Shown here piece after piece: positions 25,404-33,293 of a stretch of 64,000 nt of DNA. The translations under genes were made by a program, and so were the position numbers. The stretch covers positions 1,488,001-1,552,000 of the forward strand of contig NZ_JBHSJF010000006.1 of the NCBI RefSeq assembly GCF_042652085.1, in the 5' to 3' direction. The DNA is from Flaviflagellibacter deserti. GTDB lineage: Bacteria; Pseudomonadota; Alphaproteobacteria; Rhizobiales; Methylopilaceae. The notes beneath the pieces are model-generated. The model saw only the letters and a program-made list of their open reading frames with translations, had not been told where the DNA came from and did not search any database. Each line of letters begins with the position of its first letter. Positions within the stretch are counted from its first letter, which is position 1.

Positions 25404-25550
25404 GGGAGCCTCCCAAATTATGGTCCGGCGCCCCCCGGACGTGACCTTCGCGCCAGCGGACCCTTTTGGCAAGCGAGACCGATGGCCATTTGGCGGCTGC
25501 GCTGGAAAGGAGCACACTGCGTCCCGCAGTTCCCCTAAGGAGGAAACGCC

Positions 25551-25808
25551 ATGTCGGTGATTGGTTGGATCGTGCTCGGTCTCATTGCCGGGTTTATCGC
25601 CAGTAAGATCGTCAACGAAAGCGGTCAGGGCATGCTGATGGATATAGTGCTCGGCATCGTCGGCGCTATTGTCGGCGGCCTAGTGTTCAGCTTCTTCGGC
25701 GCGGCCGGCGTCACCGGCTTCAACATCTGGAGCCTGATCGTCGCCGTCATCGGCTCGATCATCGTGCTGTGGCTCTACCACACGATGACCGGGCGACGGG
25801 CGCTTTAG
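25551..25808 (+). CDS. GlsB/YeaQ/YmgE family stress membrane protein
   Basis: 85 residues, almost all three membrane helices: VIGWIVLGLIAGFIASKIVN, MDIVLGIVGAIVGGLVFSFFG, IWSLIVAVIGSIIVLWLYH. Members are small transglycosylase-associated-like membrane proteins linked with envelope and osmotic stress. AAGGAGGAAACGCC precedes the ATG. Its stop overlaps by two or three bases the stop of the convergent azlD gene. Confidence 0.9.
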   Translation: MSVIGWIVLGLIAGFIASKIVNESGQGMLMDIVLGIVGAIVGGLVFSFFGAAGVTGFNIWSLIVAVIGSIIVLWLYHTMTGRRAL

Positions 25809-26110
25809 CTTCCCAGAAGCAACCTCAGAACGACCACCGCGACCACGCCCACCACGACGGTCGCGAGCAATGGCAGACGGAACGCGGCGAGCACGGTTAT
25901 GCCCGCCGCGATGGTCTCGGCCGGCCCGGTCGCAACCGCGGTCGGCGCGATGACGGCGGTCAGAACGGCGGCCGGCAAGGCATCGAGCGCGGCACGAGCG
26001 CGGCCGCTTTTCGGGATGCGGTCGGCGATGAACAGGCCTGAGACGCGCGTCGCATAGGTCGCGGCGGCCATGGCGAGGATCGCGAGGAGGTTGGCGAGGG
26101 TGACGGTCAT
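25805..26110 (-). CDS. azlD: AzlD-type branched-chain amino acid exporter subunit
   Basis: 101 residues, three to four membrane helices, AMAAATYATRVSGLFIADR near the N-terminus being the AzlD hallmark. AzlD pairs with AzlC to export branched-chain amino acids or analogues. Its ATG overlaps the azlC stop by four bases (ATGA), so translation is coupled. Confidence 0.9.
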   Translation of the reverse strand: MTVTLANLLAILAMAAATYATRVSGLFIADRIPKSGRARAALDALPAAVLTAVIAPTAVATGPAETIAAGITVLAAFRLPLLATVVVGVVAVVVLRLLLGS

Positions 26111-26817
26111 GCCGCCTTCTCGGCCGGTGCCATGATCGCGGCGACGGCGATGCCAGCCAGCGCACCGGCAAGCACGTACCACGGCCCTTCGACCGCCTTC
26201 TCGACGATCGCGGCAACGATTGCACTCGCGGCGATGACGAAGCCGGTGCGCCTGCCCTGCCAGAAGCCGACGACGAGGCCGATGAAGATGGCGGTGAACG
26301 CGAAGTCGAAGCCCATCGCCTTCGGATCGCCCATTGCCGCGCCGAGCACCGTGCCCAGCACCGTCCAGACCAGCCAGTTGACGTACAGGAAAACGCCCGT
26401 CGCGAAATAGAAGGCGGGCGTCAGCGGCTGGGACAAAGCGCGCCGCTCGGCGACCGCCCAGATCTCGTCGGCGAGGACGAACACCGCGAGCGTCTTCTGC
26501 CAGGGTGCGAATGAGCCGAACTTCGAGGAGATCGACGCGCTCATCAGGACATGGCGGAGATTGATGAGCAGCGCGGCGAAGCCGAGCGCGAGCCACGGTG
26601 CCGGGTGCGTCCAGAGATCGACGGCCACGAACTGGGACGAGCCGGCGAAAACGAGCCCGCCCATCAGCCCGACTTCAAGCGGCGAAAGTCCCTTTGATGC
26701 GGCCGCCGCGCCGAGCAGAAGCCCGAACGGCACGACCGCGATCGCCGCCGGCATGATGGCCATGATCCCCGCTCGCCATTCGGCCGCGGGAGCCGAAACG
26801 CCGTTACTCACCGACAT
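26107..26817 (-). CDS. azlC: AzlC family transporter
   Basis: 236 residues with multiple membrane segments: WRAGIMAIMPAAIAVVPFGLLLGAAAASKG, GGLVFAGSSQFVAVDLW and NLRHVLMSASISSKF (in part quoted) are typical of AzlC. Large component of the AzlCD exporter. Divergent from the DUF3309 gene; the 88 bases between hold a stress-type promoter reading the other way. Confidence 0.93.
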   Translation of the reverse strand: MSVSNGVSAPAAEWRAGIMAIMPAAIAVVPFGLLLGAAAASKGLSPLEVGLMGGLVFAGSSQFVAVDLWTHPAPWLALGFAALLINLRHVLMSASISSKFGSFAPWQKTLAVFVLADEIWAVAERRALSQPLTPAFYFATGVFLYVNWLVWTVLGTVLGAAMGDPKAMGFDFAFTAIFIGLVVGFWQGRRTGFVIAASAIVAAIVEKAVEGPWYVLAGALAGIAVAAIMAPAEKAA

Positions 26818-26841
26818 TTGGAAGGAGCCTTCTAGCTTGGG

Positions 26842-26866
26842 GGAACTCTGTTTTCGTTGCCGCGTT
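26842..26866 (+). promoter_or_regulatory. EcfG-type general stress promoter GGAAC-N16-CGTT
   Basis: GGAAC (26842-26846), 16 bases, CGTT (26863-26866). This is the alphaproteobacterial general stress sigma (EcfG) consensus, placed 40 bases ahead of the small DUF3309 gene it would serve. Confidence 0.6.
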
Positions 26867-26905
26867 CACTCCCCGGGCAGCGAAAGAGCCACGGAGAACC
26901 GGGTC

Positions 26906-27058
26906 ATGTCGACTATTCTTATCATCATCCTCATTCTGATCCTTGTCGGCGCCCTGCCGAACTGGGGATACAGCCGCGGCTGGGGCTACGGACCCGGCGG
27001 TATCGTTGGCGTCCTTCTGATTATCGTGATCGTTCTGGCCCTCACCGGCCGACTTTGA
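26906..27058 (+). CDS. DUF3309 small membrane protein
   Basis: 50 residues: MSTILIIILILILVGALPNW, GYSRGWGYGPGGIVGVLLII and VIVLALTGRL. Two membrane helices separated by a Gly/Tyr/Trp stretch, the DUF3309 pattern. The family is of unknown function and common in rhizobia. An upstream, longer in-frame start would read back through azlC and was rejected. A good terminator follows. Confidence 0.88.
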   Translation: MSTILIIILILILVGALPNWGYSRGWGYGPGGIVGVLLIIVIVLALTGRL

Positions 27059-27092
27059 CACTCGAGAGATAGTTATCGAACTCGAGGCAACC

Positions 27093-27135
27093 AACGGAGC
27101 CGATCCGCTTTTCGCGGGTCGGCTCCGTTAGTTTT
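27093..27135. terminator. Strong terminator between DUF3309 and ligA
   Basis: AACGGAGCCGATCCGC (27093-27108) pairs with GCGGGTCGGCTCCGTT (27114-27129) in a 16-bp stem with one G-U, followed by AGTTTT. It serves the rightward gene and perhaps the convergent ligA. Confidence 0.85.
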
Positions 27136-29276
27136 CAGCCCACCAGAGCAAGCCATTCGTCTTCGGTCAGGACCTGGATGCCGAGGGCAGTCGCCTGCGT
27201 CAGCTTCGAGCCTGCGCCGGGTCCAGCGACAACGACATCGGTCTTCTTCGACACCGAGCCCGAGACCTTCGCTCCCAGACGTTCCGCCTGCGCCTTGGCC
27301 TCGTCGCGGGTCATCTTTTCCAGTGTGCCGGTGAAGACCACCGTCTTGCCGGCGACGGGGGTGTCGCGGGCGACTTCTTCCATCGGCTCGGGCTTGAGCT
27401 CCGCAAGGAGAGAATCGAGCGCCGGATCGTTCTTCGGCTCCTGGAAGAAATCGACCACGGCCTCGGCTACGATCGAGCCGATGCCCGGCACGTCGACCAT
27501 TTCCTGCCAGGCCTCGTTGCCCTTGTCGCCTTTGACGGAAGCGTCCGGCATCACCGCGGTACGGGCGGCGGCGCGCAGGTTCTCGATGGAGCCGTAATGG
27601 CGCATCAGCCTCTTGGCGTTGATTTCGCCGATATGACGGATGCCGAGCGCAAACAGCACGCGGTTGACCGAGCGCGTACGCGCATCGTCGATCGCGGCGA
27701 ACAGATTGCGCGCCGACGTCTCGCCCCAGCCTTCACGGTTCTTCAGCCGCTGGAGCTGCCCTTCTTCCTTGCGCTGCAGGCGGAAGATGTCTGCCGGTTC
27801 CCGCATTTCGTTGAGCTCGAAGAAGGCCTGGATCTGCTTCTCGCCCAGCCCTTCGATGTCCATCGCATTGCGCGAGACGAAATGGCGAAGGCGCTCGACC
27901 TGCTGGGCGGCGCAGATCAGGCCGCCGGTGCAGCGGCGATCGGATTCGCCCTCTTCCCGGACGGCATGGCTGCCGCAGACGGGGCATGTCTCCGGGAATT
28001 CGAACGGCTTGGAATCCGCCGACCGCTTCTCGACGACCACACGCACGATCTGCGGAATGACGTCGCCCGCGCGCTGCACGACGACCGTGTCGCCGATACG
28101 GATATCGTTGCCGTCACGAACGGAATTGCCGGCGGAATCAACACCGTGGATGAAATCCTCGTTGTGCAGGGTCGCGTTCGAGACGACGACCCCGCCGACG
28201 GTGACGGGTTCCAGCTTGGCGACCGGGGTCAGCTTGCCGGTGCGGCCGACCTGGATGTCGATGCCGTTCAGCAGCGTCGTCGCCTGCTCGGCCGGGAATT
28301 TATGGGCTATGGCCCAGCGCGGCGCGCGTGAGACGTAGCCAAGCCGGCGCTGCAGATCGATACGGTCGACCTTGTAGACGACGCCGTCGATATCGTAGCC
28401 GAGAAGTGCCCGCTCCGTCTCCAGCGCGGTATGATAGGCGACCATCTCCTCGGGCGAATTGACCCGCTTCATCCGCGGATTGGTGACAAAGCCCCAGGCC
28501 CTCATCGCCTCGACCATGCCCATCTGGGTATCGGCCGGCAGAGAGGTGTTCTCGCCCCAGGCGTAGGCGAAGAAATGCAGGTGTCGTGAGCGCGTGATCT
28601 CGGCGTCCAGCTGACGCAACGAGCCGCCGGCGAGATTGCGCGGGTTCGGCGCGATCGGCTTGCCCGCCGCCTCCTGGCCCGCATTGAAGGCGCGGAACTC
28701 CTCGTGGCCCATATAGACCTCGCCACGGATCTCGATGAGGTCCGGGATGCCCTCGCCTTTCAGCACGTGCGGAATGTCGACGATGGTCCTGAGATTGGCC
28801 GTGACGTTCTCGCCGATCTCACCATCGCCGCGCGTCAGGCCGAGGACGAAACGGCCTTTCTCGTAGCGAAGATTGGCGGACAGGCCATCGATCTTCGGTT
28901 CGGCGGTAAAGGCGATCGAATCGTCCGGTTTGAGATTGAGAAAGCGACGGACGCGGCCGACGAAATCCTCGACGTCCTCAGCATCGAAGGCGTTGTCGAG
29001 CGACAGCATGGGCACACCATGCTTCGACTTAGCGAACTTCTCGGATGGCGCACCGGAGACCTTCTGCGTCGGGCTGTCCGGGGTGATGAGCTCCGGATAT
29101 TCGGCCTCGATCGCGATCAGGCGCTTGCGGAGTGCGTCATATTCGGCGTCGGAGACCGTGGGGGCGTCGTTCTCGTAATAGCGCTTGTCGTGAGCGCGGA
29201 TTTCCTCGGCGAGGCGCTTGTGCTCGGCCTGTGCGTCTTGGGGATCGGTGGGGAGAGAAGTGGGTGAATCGGACAT
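27135..29276 (-). CDS. ligA: NAD-dependent DNA ligase
   Basis: 713 residues. Joins nicks during replication and repair. Seen: HDKRYYENDAPTVSDAEYD (Ia domain), active-site Lys in AEPKIDGLSANLRY, RGDGEIGENVTANLRT, the zinc-finger Cys set CPVCGSHAVREEGESDRRC with a later C, HhH region, and a BRCT domain from AGKTVVFTGTLEKMTR. The ATG at 29276 was chosen over an upstream in-frame start lying inside a repeat. Leftmost gene of the leftward recN-ligA end of the dcw block. Confidence 0.97.
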   Translation of the reverse strand: MSDSPTSLPTDPQDAQAEHKRLAEEIRAHDKRYYENDAPTVSDAEYDALRKRLIAIEAEYPELITPDSPTQKVSGAPSEKFAKSKHGVPMLSLDNAFDAEDVEDFVGRVRRFLNLKPDDSIAFTAEPKIDGLSANLRYEKGRFVLGLTRGDGEIGENVTANLRTIVDIPHVLKGEGIPDLIEIRGEVYMGHEEFRAFNAGQEAAGKPIAPNPRNLAGGSLRQLDAEITRSRHLHFFAYAWGENTSLPADTQMGMVEAMRAWGFVTNPRMKRVNSPEEMVAYHTALETERALLGYDIDGVVYKVDRIDLQRRLGYVSRAPRWAIAHKFPAEQATTLLNGIDIQVGRTGKLTPVAKLEPVTVGGVVVSNATLHNEDFIHGVDSAGNSVRDGNDIRIGDTVVVQRAGDVIPQIVRVVVEKRSADSKPFEFPETCPVCGSHAVREEGESDRRCTGGLICAAQQVERLRHFVSRNAMDIEGLGEKQIQAFFELNEMREPADIFRLQRKEEGQLQRLKNREGWGETSARNLFAAIDDARTRSVNRVLFALGIRHIGEINAKRLMRHYGSIENLRAAARTAVMPDASVKGDKGNEAWQEMVDVPGIGSIVAEAVVDFFQEPKNDPALDSLLAELKPEPMEEVARDTPVAGKTVVFTGTLEKMTRDEAKAQAERLGAKVSGSVSKKTDVVVAGPGAGSKLTQATALGIQVLTEDEWLALVG

Positions 29277-29294
29277 GCAGAAAATCTTACACCA

Positions 29295-29399
29295 CCTCAT
29301 CCTGAGCCGGACCGTAGGTCCGTGTCGAAGGATCGCGGCAAGCTCGGAGTTCGCGCCCATCCTTCGACACGCGAGCTAAACTCGCGGCTCAGGATGAGG
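29295..29399. repeat. Nested palindromic repeat between ligA and recN
   Basis: CCTCATCCTGAGCC (29295-29308) pairs with GGCTCAGGATGAGG (29386-29399), and inside it TGTCGAAGGAT (29323-29333) with ATCCTTCGACA (29359-29369). It is a common intergenic repeat style in rhizobial genomes and is not the same family as the CTCTCCC element. Confidence 0.8.
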
Positions 29400-29404
29400 C
29401 AGAT

Positions 29405-31075
29405 CTAAGCCGCGCCTTTCATCAATCGGTCAGCGGCGGCACGGGCCTCGTCGGTGATCCGCGCGCCTGCGAGCATGCGCGCGATCTCCTCGCGGCGGTG
29501 GCCATCCTCAAGCGGAGTGACCCGCGTCGAGACGCGGTCCTCGCCCTTCACGTCGTCCTTGGCGATCAAGAGATGGCTCGCCGCACGCGCCGCGACCTGC
29601 GGAGCGTGGGTCACGGCGAAAACCTGTACTCGCTGGCCGAGCCGCGCGAGCCGGGTTCCGATGGCTTCGGCGACCGCGCCGCCGACGCCGGTGTCAATCT
29701 CGTCGAAGACGAGCGTCGGCGCGGAACCCCGATCGGCAAGAGCGACCTTCAATGCCAGCAGGAAACGCGCGAGTTCACCGCCCGAAGCGACCTTCAGCAT
29801 CGGCCCGGCACGCGTGCCTGGATTGGTCTGGACCCAGAATTCGACGCGGTCGATGCCTTCCGGACCGGGAGCCGCCGCGTCGGTCGTGATGTTCGCGGTG
29901 AAGCGGGCGCGCTCGAGCTTGAGGTCGGGCAGTTCGGCCATCACTGCCTTGGCAAGCGCGTCGGCCGTCCTGGCGCGCTTTTGCGCCAGCTCTTCGGCAG
30001 CCTTGCGATAGTTGGCCTCGGCACTCTCAGCCTCCGCACCAAGACGCTTCAGATCGCCCTCGCCGTTCTCCAGCGCGGCGAGCTCCGCCGCAAACCGCGC
30101 GGCGACCGCGGGAAGCTCTTCGACACCGGTGCCGAATTTACGTGCCGCAGAGCGGAGCGCGAACAGACGCTCCTCGGCGCGCTCCAAATCCTTCGGATCG
30201 AAAGCGGCGGTCTCGATGGCGCTTTCGAGATGCGCCCGAGCCTCGTCGAGCGAGACAAGCGCGGCGTCTATGGCCTTCACGGCCGGCTCGACGAATGACG
30301 GCAGGGCCCCTGCCCGGCGCTCCAGACGGCGGATAGCGGCGGCGAGCTGCGGAATCGGAGAATTCGTGCCGGCGACCGCCTGATAGACCTCGTCGAGATC
30401 GCCCGCGATCTTCTCCGACTGCATCATCGTCGTGCGCAGTTCGGCAAGCTTATCCTCCTCGCCTGTCTCCGGCGCGAGCTTGGACAGCTCGGCATGGGAA
30501 TGACGAAGATAGTCCGCCTCCGCCTGTGCCTTCTCGACCAATTGGCGCTGCGCCTCGCGCGCGGATTCGGCCTTGCGCCAAGCGGACCAAAAGCCACGAA
30601 GCCTGCCGACTTCGTCCTCCAGGCCTCCGAACGCATCGAGCAATGCACGATGTTGGGCGGAATCGACCAGAGCACGATCGTCGTGCTGGCCGTGGATCTC
30701 GACGAGCGTAGTGCCGATCGCCTTCAACACCTGCACGCCCACGGGCTGGTCGTTGACGAAGGCGCGGGTGCGGCCGTCAGAAAGCTGGACGCGACGGAGA
30801 ATGAGATCGCCGTCGTCGGGAAGGTCGTTGGCCTGGAGCACGGCGCGCGCGGGATGTCCCGGGCCGACATCGAACATCGCGGTGACCTGCCCCTGCGGGG
30901 CACCGGTACGCACCAGTCCTGAATCGCCACGTCCGCCGAGCGCGAGCGTGAGCGAATCAAGAAGGATGGACTTGCCGGCGCCGGTCTCACCGGTAAGCAC
31001 GGTCAGACCGCTGCCGGCTGCGATGTCCAGCCGCTCGATGAGAACGATGTCACGAATCGAGAGCTGGACGAGCAT
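29405..31075 (-). CDS. recN: DNA repair protein RecN
   Basis: 556 residues. SMC-like ATPase of recombinational double-strand-break repair. Walker A GETGAGKSILLDSLTLALGG, ABC signature region with LKVASGGELARFLLALK, Walker B LVFDEIDTGVGG, and the H-loop VFAVTHAPQVAARA. A central coiled coil is present. The start MLVQLSIRDIVLIERLDI is canonical. 33 bases after bamD, likely in the same transcript. Confidence 0.96.
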   Translation of the reverse strand: MLVQLSIRDIVLIERLDIAAGSGLTVLTGETGAGKSILLDSLTLALGGRGDSGLVRTGAPQGQVTAMFDVGPGHPARAVLQANDLPDDGDLILRRVQLSDGRTRAFVNDQPVGVQVLKAIGTTLVEIHGQHDDRALVDSAQHRALLDAFGGLEDEVGRLRGFWSAWRKAESAREAQRQLVEKAQAEADYLRHSHAELSKLAPETGEEDKLAELRTTMMQSEKIAGDLDEVYQAVAGTNSPIPQLAAAIRRLERRAGALPSFVEPAVKAIDAALVSLDEARAHLESAIETAAFDPKDLERAEERLFALRSAARKFGTGVEELPAVAARFAAELAALENGEGDLKRLGAEAESAEANYRKAAEELAQKRARTADALAKAVMAELPDLKLERARFTANITTDAAAPGPEGIDRVEFWVQTNPGTRAGPMLKVASGGELARFLLALKVALADRGSAPTLVFDEIDTGVGGAVAEAIGTRLARLGQRVQVFAVTHAPQVAARAASHLLIAKDDVKGEDRVSTRVTPLEDGHRREEIARMLAGARITDEARAAADRLMKGAA

Positions 31076-31108
31076 TGCGCCCCAGTATGTCCCAACCGGT
31101 CTGAAAGA

Positions 31109-31969
31109 TCAGCCGACGATGCCTTTGAACGCCTTGGAAATCCAGGAGCCCTTGTCCTCGCGCGGCTCGACACCCTTCGACTGAACGAGCTTGTAGGTGT
31201 CCTTGTACCAATCGCTTTGCGGGAAGTTGTGGCCCAGGACGGCCGCCGCAGTCTGCGCTTCGCCGACGATGCCGAGGCTCATATAGGCCTCCGCGAGACG
31301 TGCCAGCGCTTCCTCGACGTGGCGGGTCGTCTGATACTGCACGACGACGGTCTTGAAGCGGTTGACCGCGCCGATCCAGTTGCGCTGCTGGAGATAGAAG
31401 CGGCCGATCTCCATCTCCTTGCCGGCGAGCTGGTCACGGGCAATCTGGACGCGCTTCTGCGCGCCATCGGCGTATTCGCTATCCGGGTATTTGCGGACGA
31501 CTTCGTCGAGCGCCTGCAACGCCTGCTGCGTGCGCTGCTGGTCGCGCGTCACGTCCGGGATCTGGTTGTAGTAGGACATGCCGAGCAGGAACTGCGCATA
31601 GGCGGCATCCTTGCTGCCCGGATGAAGCGTCAGATAGCGCTTCGCGGCGATGGAAGATTCGTCGTAATTTCCCGCGCGATAATTCGCGTAGACCTCCATC
31701 ATGTGAGCCTTGCGGGCCCACTCGGTATACGGATGCTGCTGGTCGAGCGTCTTGAACCGCTCCAGCGCGGCCTTCGTATCGCCGTTGTTCAGATTGTAGA
31801 GGCCTTCGTTGTAGAGCTTGTCCGCCGGCTCGTCATTGACGGTGATCTCCTCATCGTCTTTCGCCATGGTTGAGCAAGCCGTCAGGCTCGTCACGCACAC
31901 CAGGGCGACGGCGACGATACAGATGCCGCGCGAGCCCGCGGCGAACACAGAGGAGATGCTCGACATCAT
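31109..31969 (-). CDS. bamD: Outer membrane assembly lipoprotein BamD
   Basis: 286 residues. Signal peptide with lipobox LTAC (SLTACSTMAK), then tetratricopeptide repeats (NEGLYNLNNGDTKAALERF, FLLGMSYYNQ, EEALARLAEAYMSLG). BamD is the essential TPR lipoprotein of the BAM complex that inserts beta-barrels in the outer membrane. Two adjacent ATGs (31969, 31966) follow GAGG; I took the upstream one. It is downstream of lpxC and upstream of recN. Confidence 0.95.
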   Translation of the reverse strand: MMSSISSVFAAGSRGICIVAVALVCVTSLTACSTMAKDDEEITVNDEPADKLYNEGLYNLNNGDTKAALERFKTLDQQHPYTEWARKAHMMEVYANYRAGNYDESSIAAKRYLTLHPGSKDAAYAQFLLGMSYYNQIPDVTRDQQRTQQALQALDEVVRKYPDSEYADGAQKRVQIARDQLAGKEMEIGRFYLQQRNWIGAVNRFKTVVVQYQTTRHVEEALARLAEAYMSLGIVGEAQTAAAVLGHNFPQSDWYKDTYKLVQSKGVEPREDKGSWISKAFKGIVG

Positions 31970-32078
31970 AAAGGCCTCGAAACACATAAGGTCGAAGGCT
32001 GAGAACTGCCCCGCCGCCTTCTAGCGCAAACACGACTGAACTGCCACCGTGGCGAAGTCGTGTCCGCGCCGAGGAACC

Positions 32079-33020
32079 TCAGTTCTTGTCCGGGGAAAAT
32101 GCGGGCTTGAGCGCCGGAATGAGATCGCCAAGACCCGCGCGAGCCGGAACCGTATCCTCCACCACAGTCCATGCCGACGAATCGGCGAACAGTGCGCGGA
32201 GCATCGCGACGTTCAGCTTGTGACCGCCACAATAGGACCGGTAGCAGCCCTGCAATGCGATGCCGGATAGCGCGAGGTCGCCGACCGCATCGAGCGCCTT
32301 GTGGCGGACGAATTCGTCGGCGCCACGAAGACCATCGGCGTTCAGAACTTCGCCGTCACCGATGACGACGGTGTTATCGAGTGAGGAACCCTTGGCGAGA
32401 CCGATCGCCGAAAGCTTCTCGAAATCCTTCATGAAACCGAAGGTCCGGGCGTAAGCGAGTTCGCGACGGAAAACCTTCGGCGTGAGGTCGAGCTCGATCG
32501 ACTGACGGCCGATCAGCGCGTCGTCGAAATCGATCTCAACTTCGAGACGGAAGCCCTTGCGATACGGCGACAGCTCGGCCCAGGCGCGGCCGTGCTCGAC
32601 ACGGACCGGCTTCAAAATCCTGATGTAGCTGCGCGGCGTCGCAAGCGAGGTGACGCCGATGGCGTCGATCGCCTCGACGAATGCCTGCGAGCTTCCGTCC
32701 ATGATCGGCATTTCAGGGCCGTCGATCGAGACAACTGCGTTGTCGACACCGAGGCCGCGCAGTGCAGCCATCAGATGCTCGATCGTCGAGACCGAGGCTT
32801 CGTCGCGATTGCCGATGACGGTGCAGAGATCGGTCTGGGTAACCAGATCGACATGAGCGCGGAGAGCGCGAGCTTGGCCGCCCGGAAGATTGGTGCGGCG
32901 GAACTGGATGCCCGTGCCAGCCGGTGCCGGGAAAAGAGTGATGCGCGCAGGAGCGCCGCTGTGGACACCGATGCCGGCGATCGAAATCGATCCGCCAAGA
33001 GTCGTCTGCTGGTTAGCCAT
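32079..33020 (-). CDS. lpxC: UDP-3-O-acyl-GlcNAc deacetylase LpxC
   Basis: 313 residues, the usual size. Zinc enzyme catalysing the first committed step of lipid A synthesis. Seen: TTLGGSISIAGIGVHSG, IEHLMAAL with the zinc His (residue 82), the DGSS loop (PIMDGSSQAF), HKALDAVGDLAL and CGGHKLNVAML. In the dcw block downstream of ftsZ after a 273-base gap. Confidence 0.97.
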   Translation of the reverse strand: MANQQTTLGGSISIAGIGVHSGAPARITLFPAPAGTGIQFRRTNLPGGQARALRAHVDLVTQTDLCTVIGNRDEASVSTIEHLMAALRGLGVDNAVVSIDGPEMPIMDGSSQAFVEAIDAIGVTSLATPRSYIRILKPVRVEHGRAWAELSPYRKGFRLEVEIDFDDALIGRQSIELDLTPKVFRRELAYARTFGFMKDFEKLSAIGLAKGSSLDNTVVIGDGEVLNADGLRGADEFVRHKALDAVGDLALSGIALQGCYRSYCGGHKLNVAMLRALFADSSAWTVVEDTVPARAGLGDLIPALKPAFSPDKN

Positions 33021-33226
33021 GCCCCCGCTTACCCCTTACACTGCGGCGCCGTGACCCGAACTTGGCGCTGCGATCCCCGAAAGCCGCGCCGCAAAAACGA
33101 CTCGTGCTTTCCTTGAGAAAGATAGGAGTCGGTCAGAATCCGAACAAATCACGCTTGGTTTCGGACTGTTACACCTCATTAACAATGTGAGGCCTCTCCC
33201 TCACGAGCGAACCCGTCAAAGGCGAA

Positions 33227-33248
33227 GGCGGCGCCTCACGACGCCGCC
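33227..33248. terminator. Possible ftsZ terminator hairpin
   Basis: GGCGGCG (33227-33233) and CGCCGCC (33242-33248) with an eight-base loop, 45 bases beyond the ftsZ stop. Read on the ftsZ strand it is followed by TTCGCCTTTG, a weak T tract. Confidence 0.4.
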
Positions 33249-33293
33249 CTGCTGTGTTTCCGAAGCCACAGTTTTGTTGCCGGTCCGCGTTCG

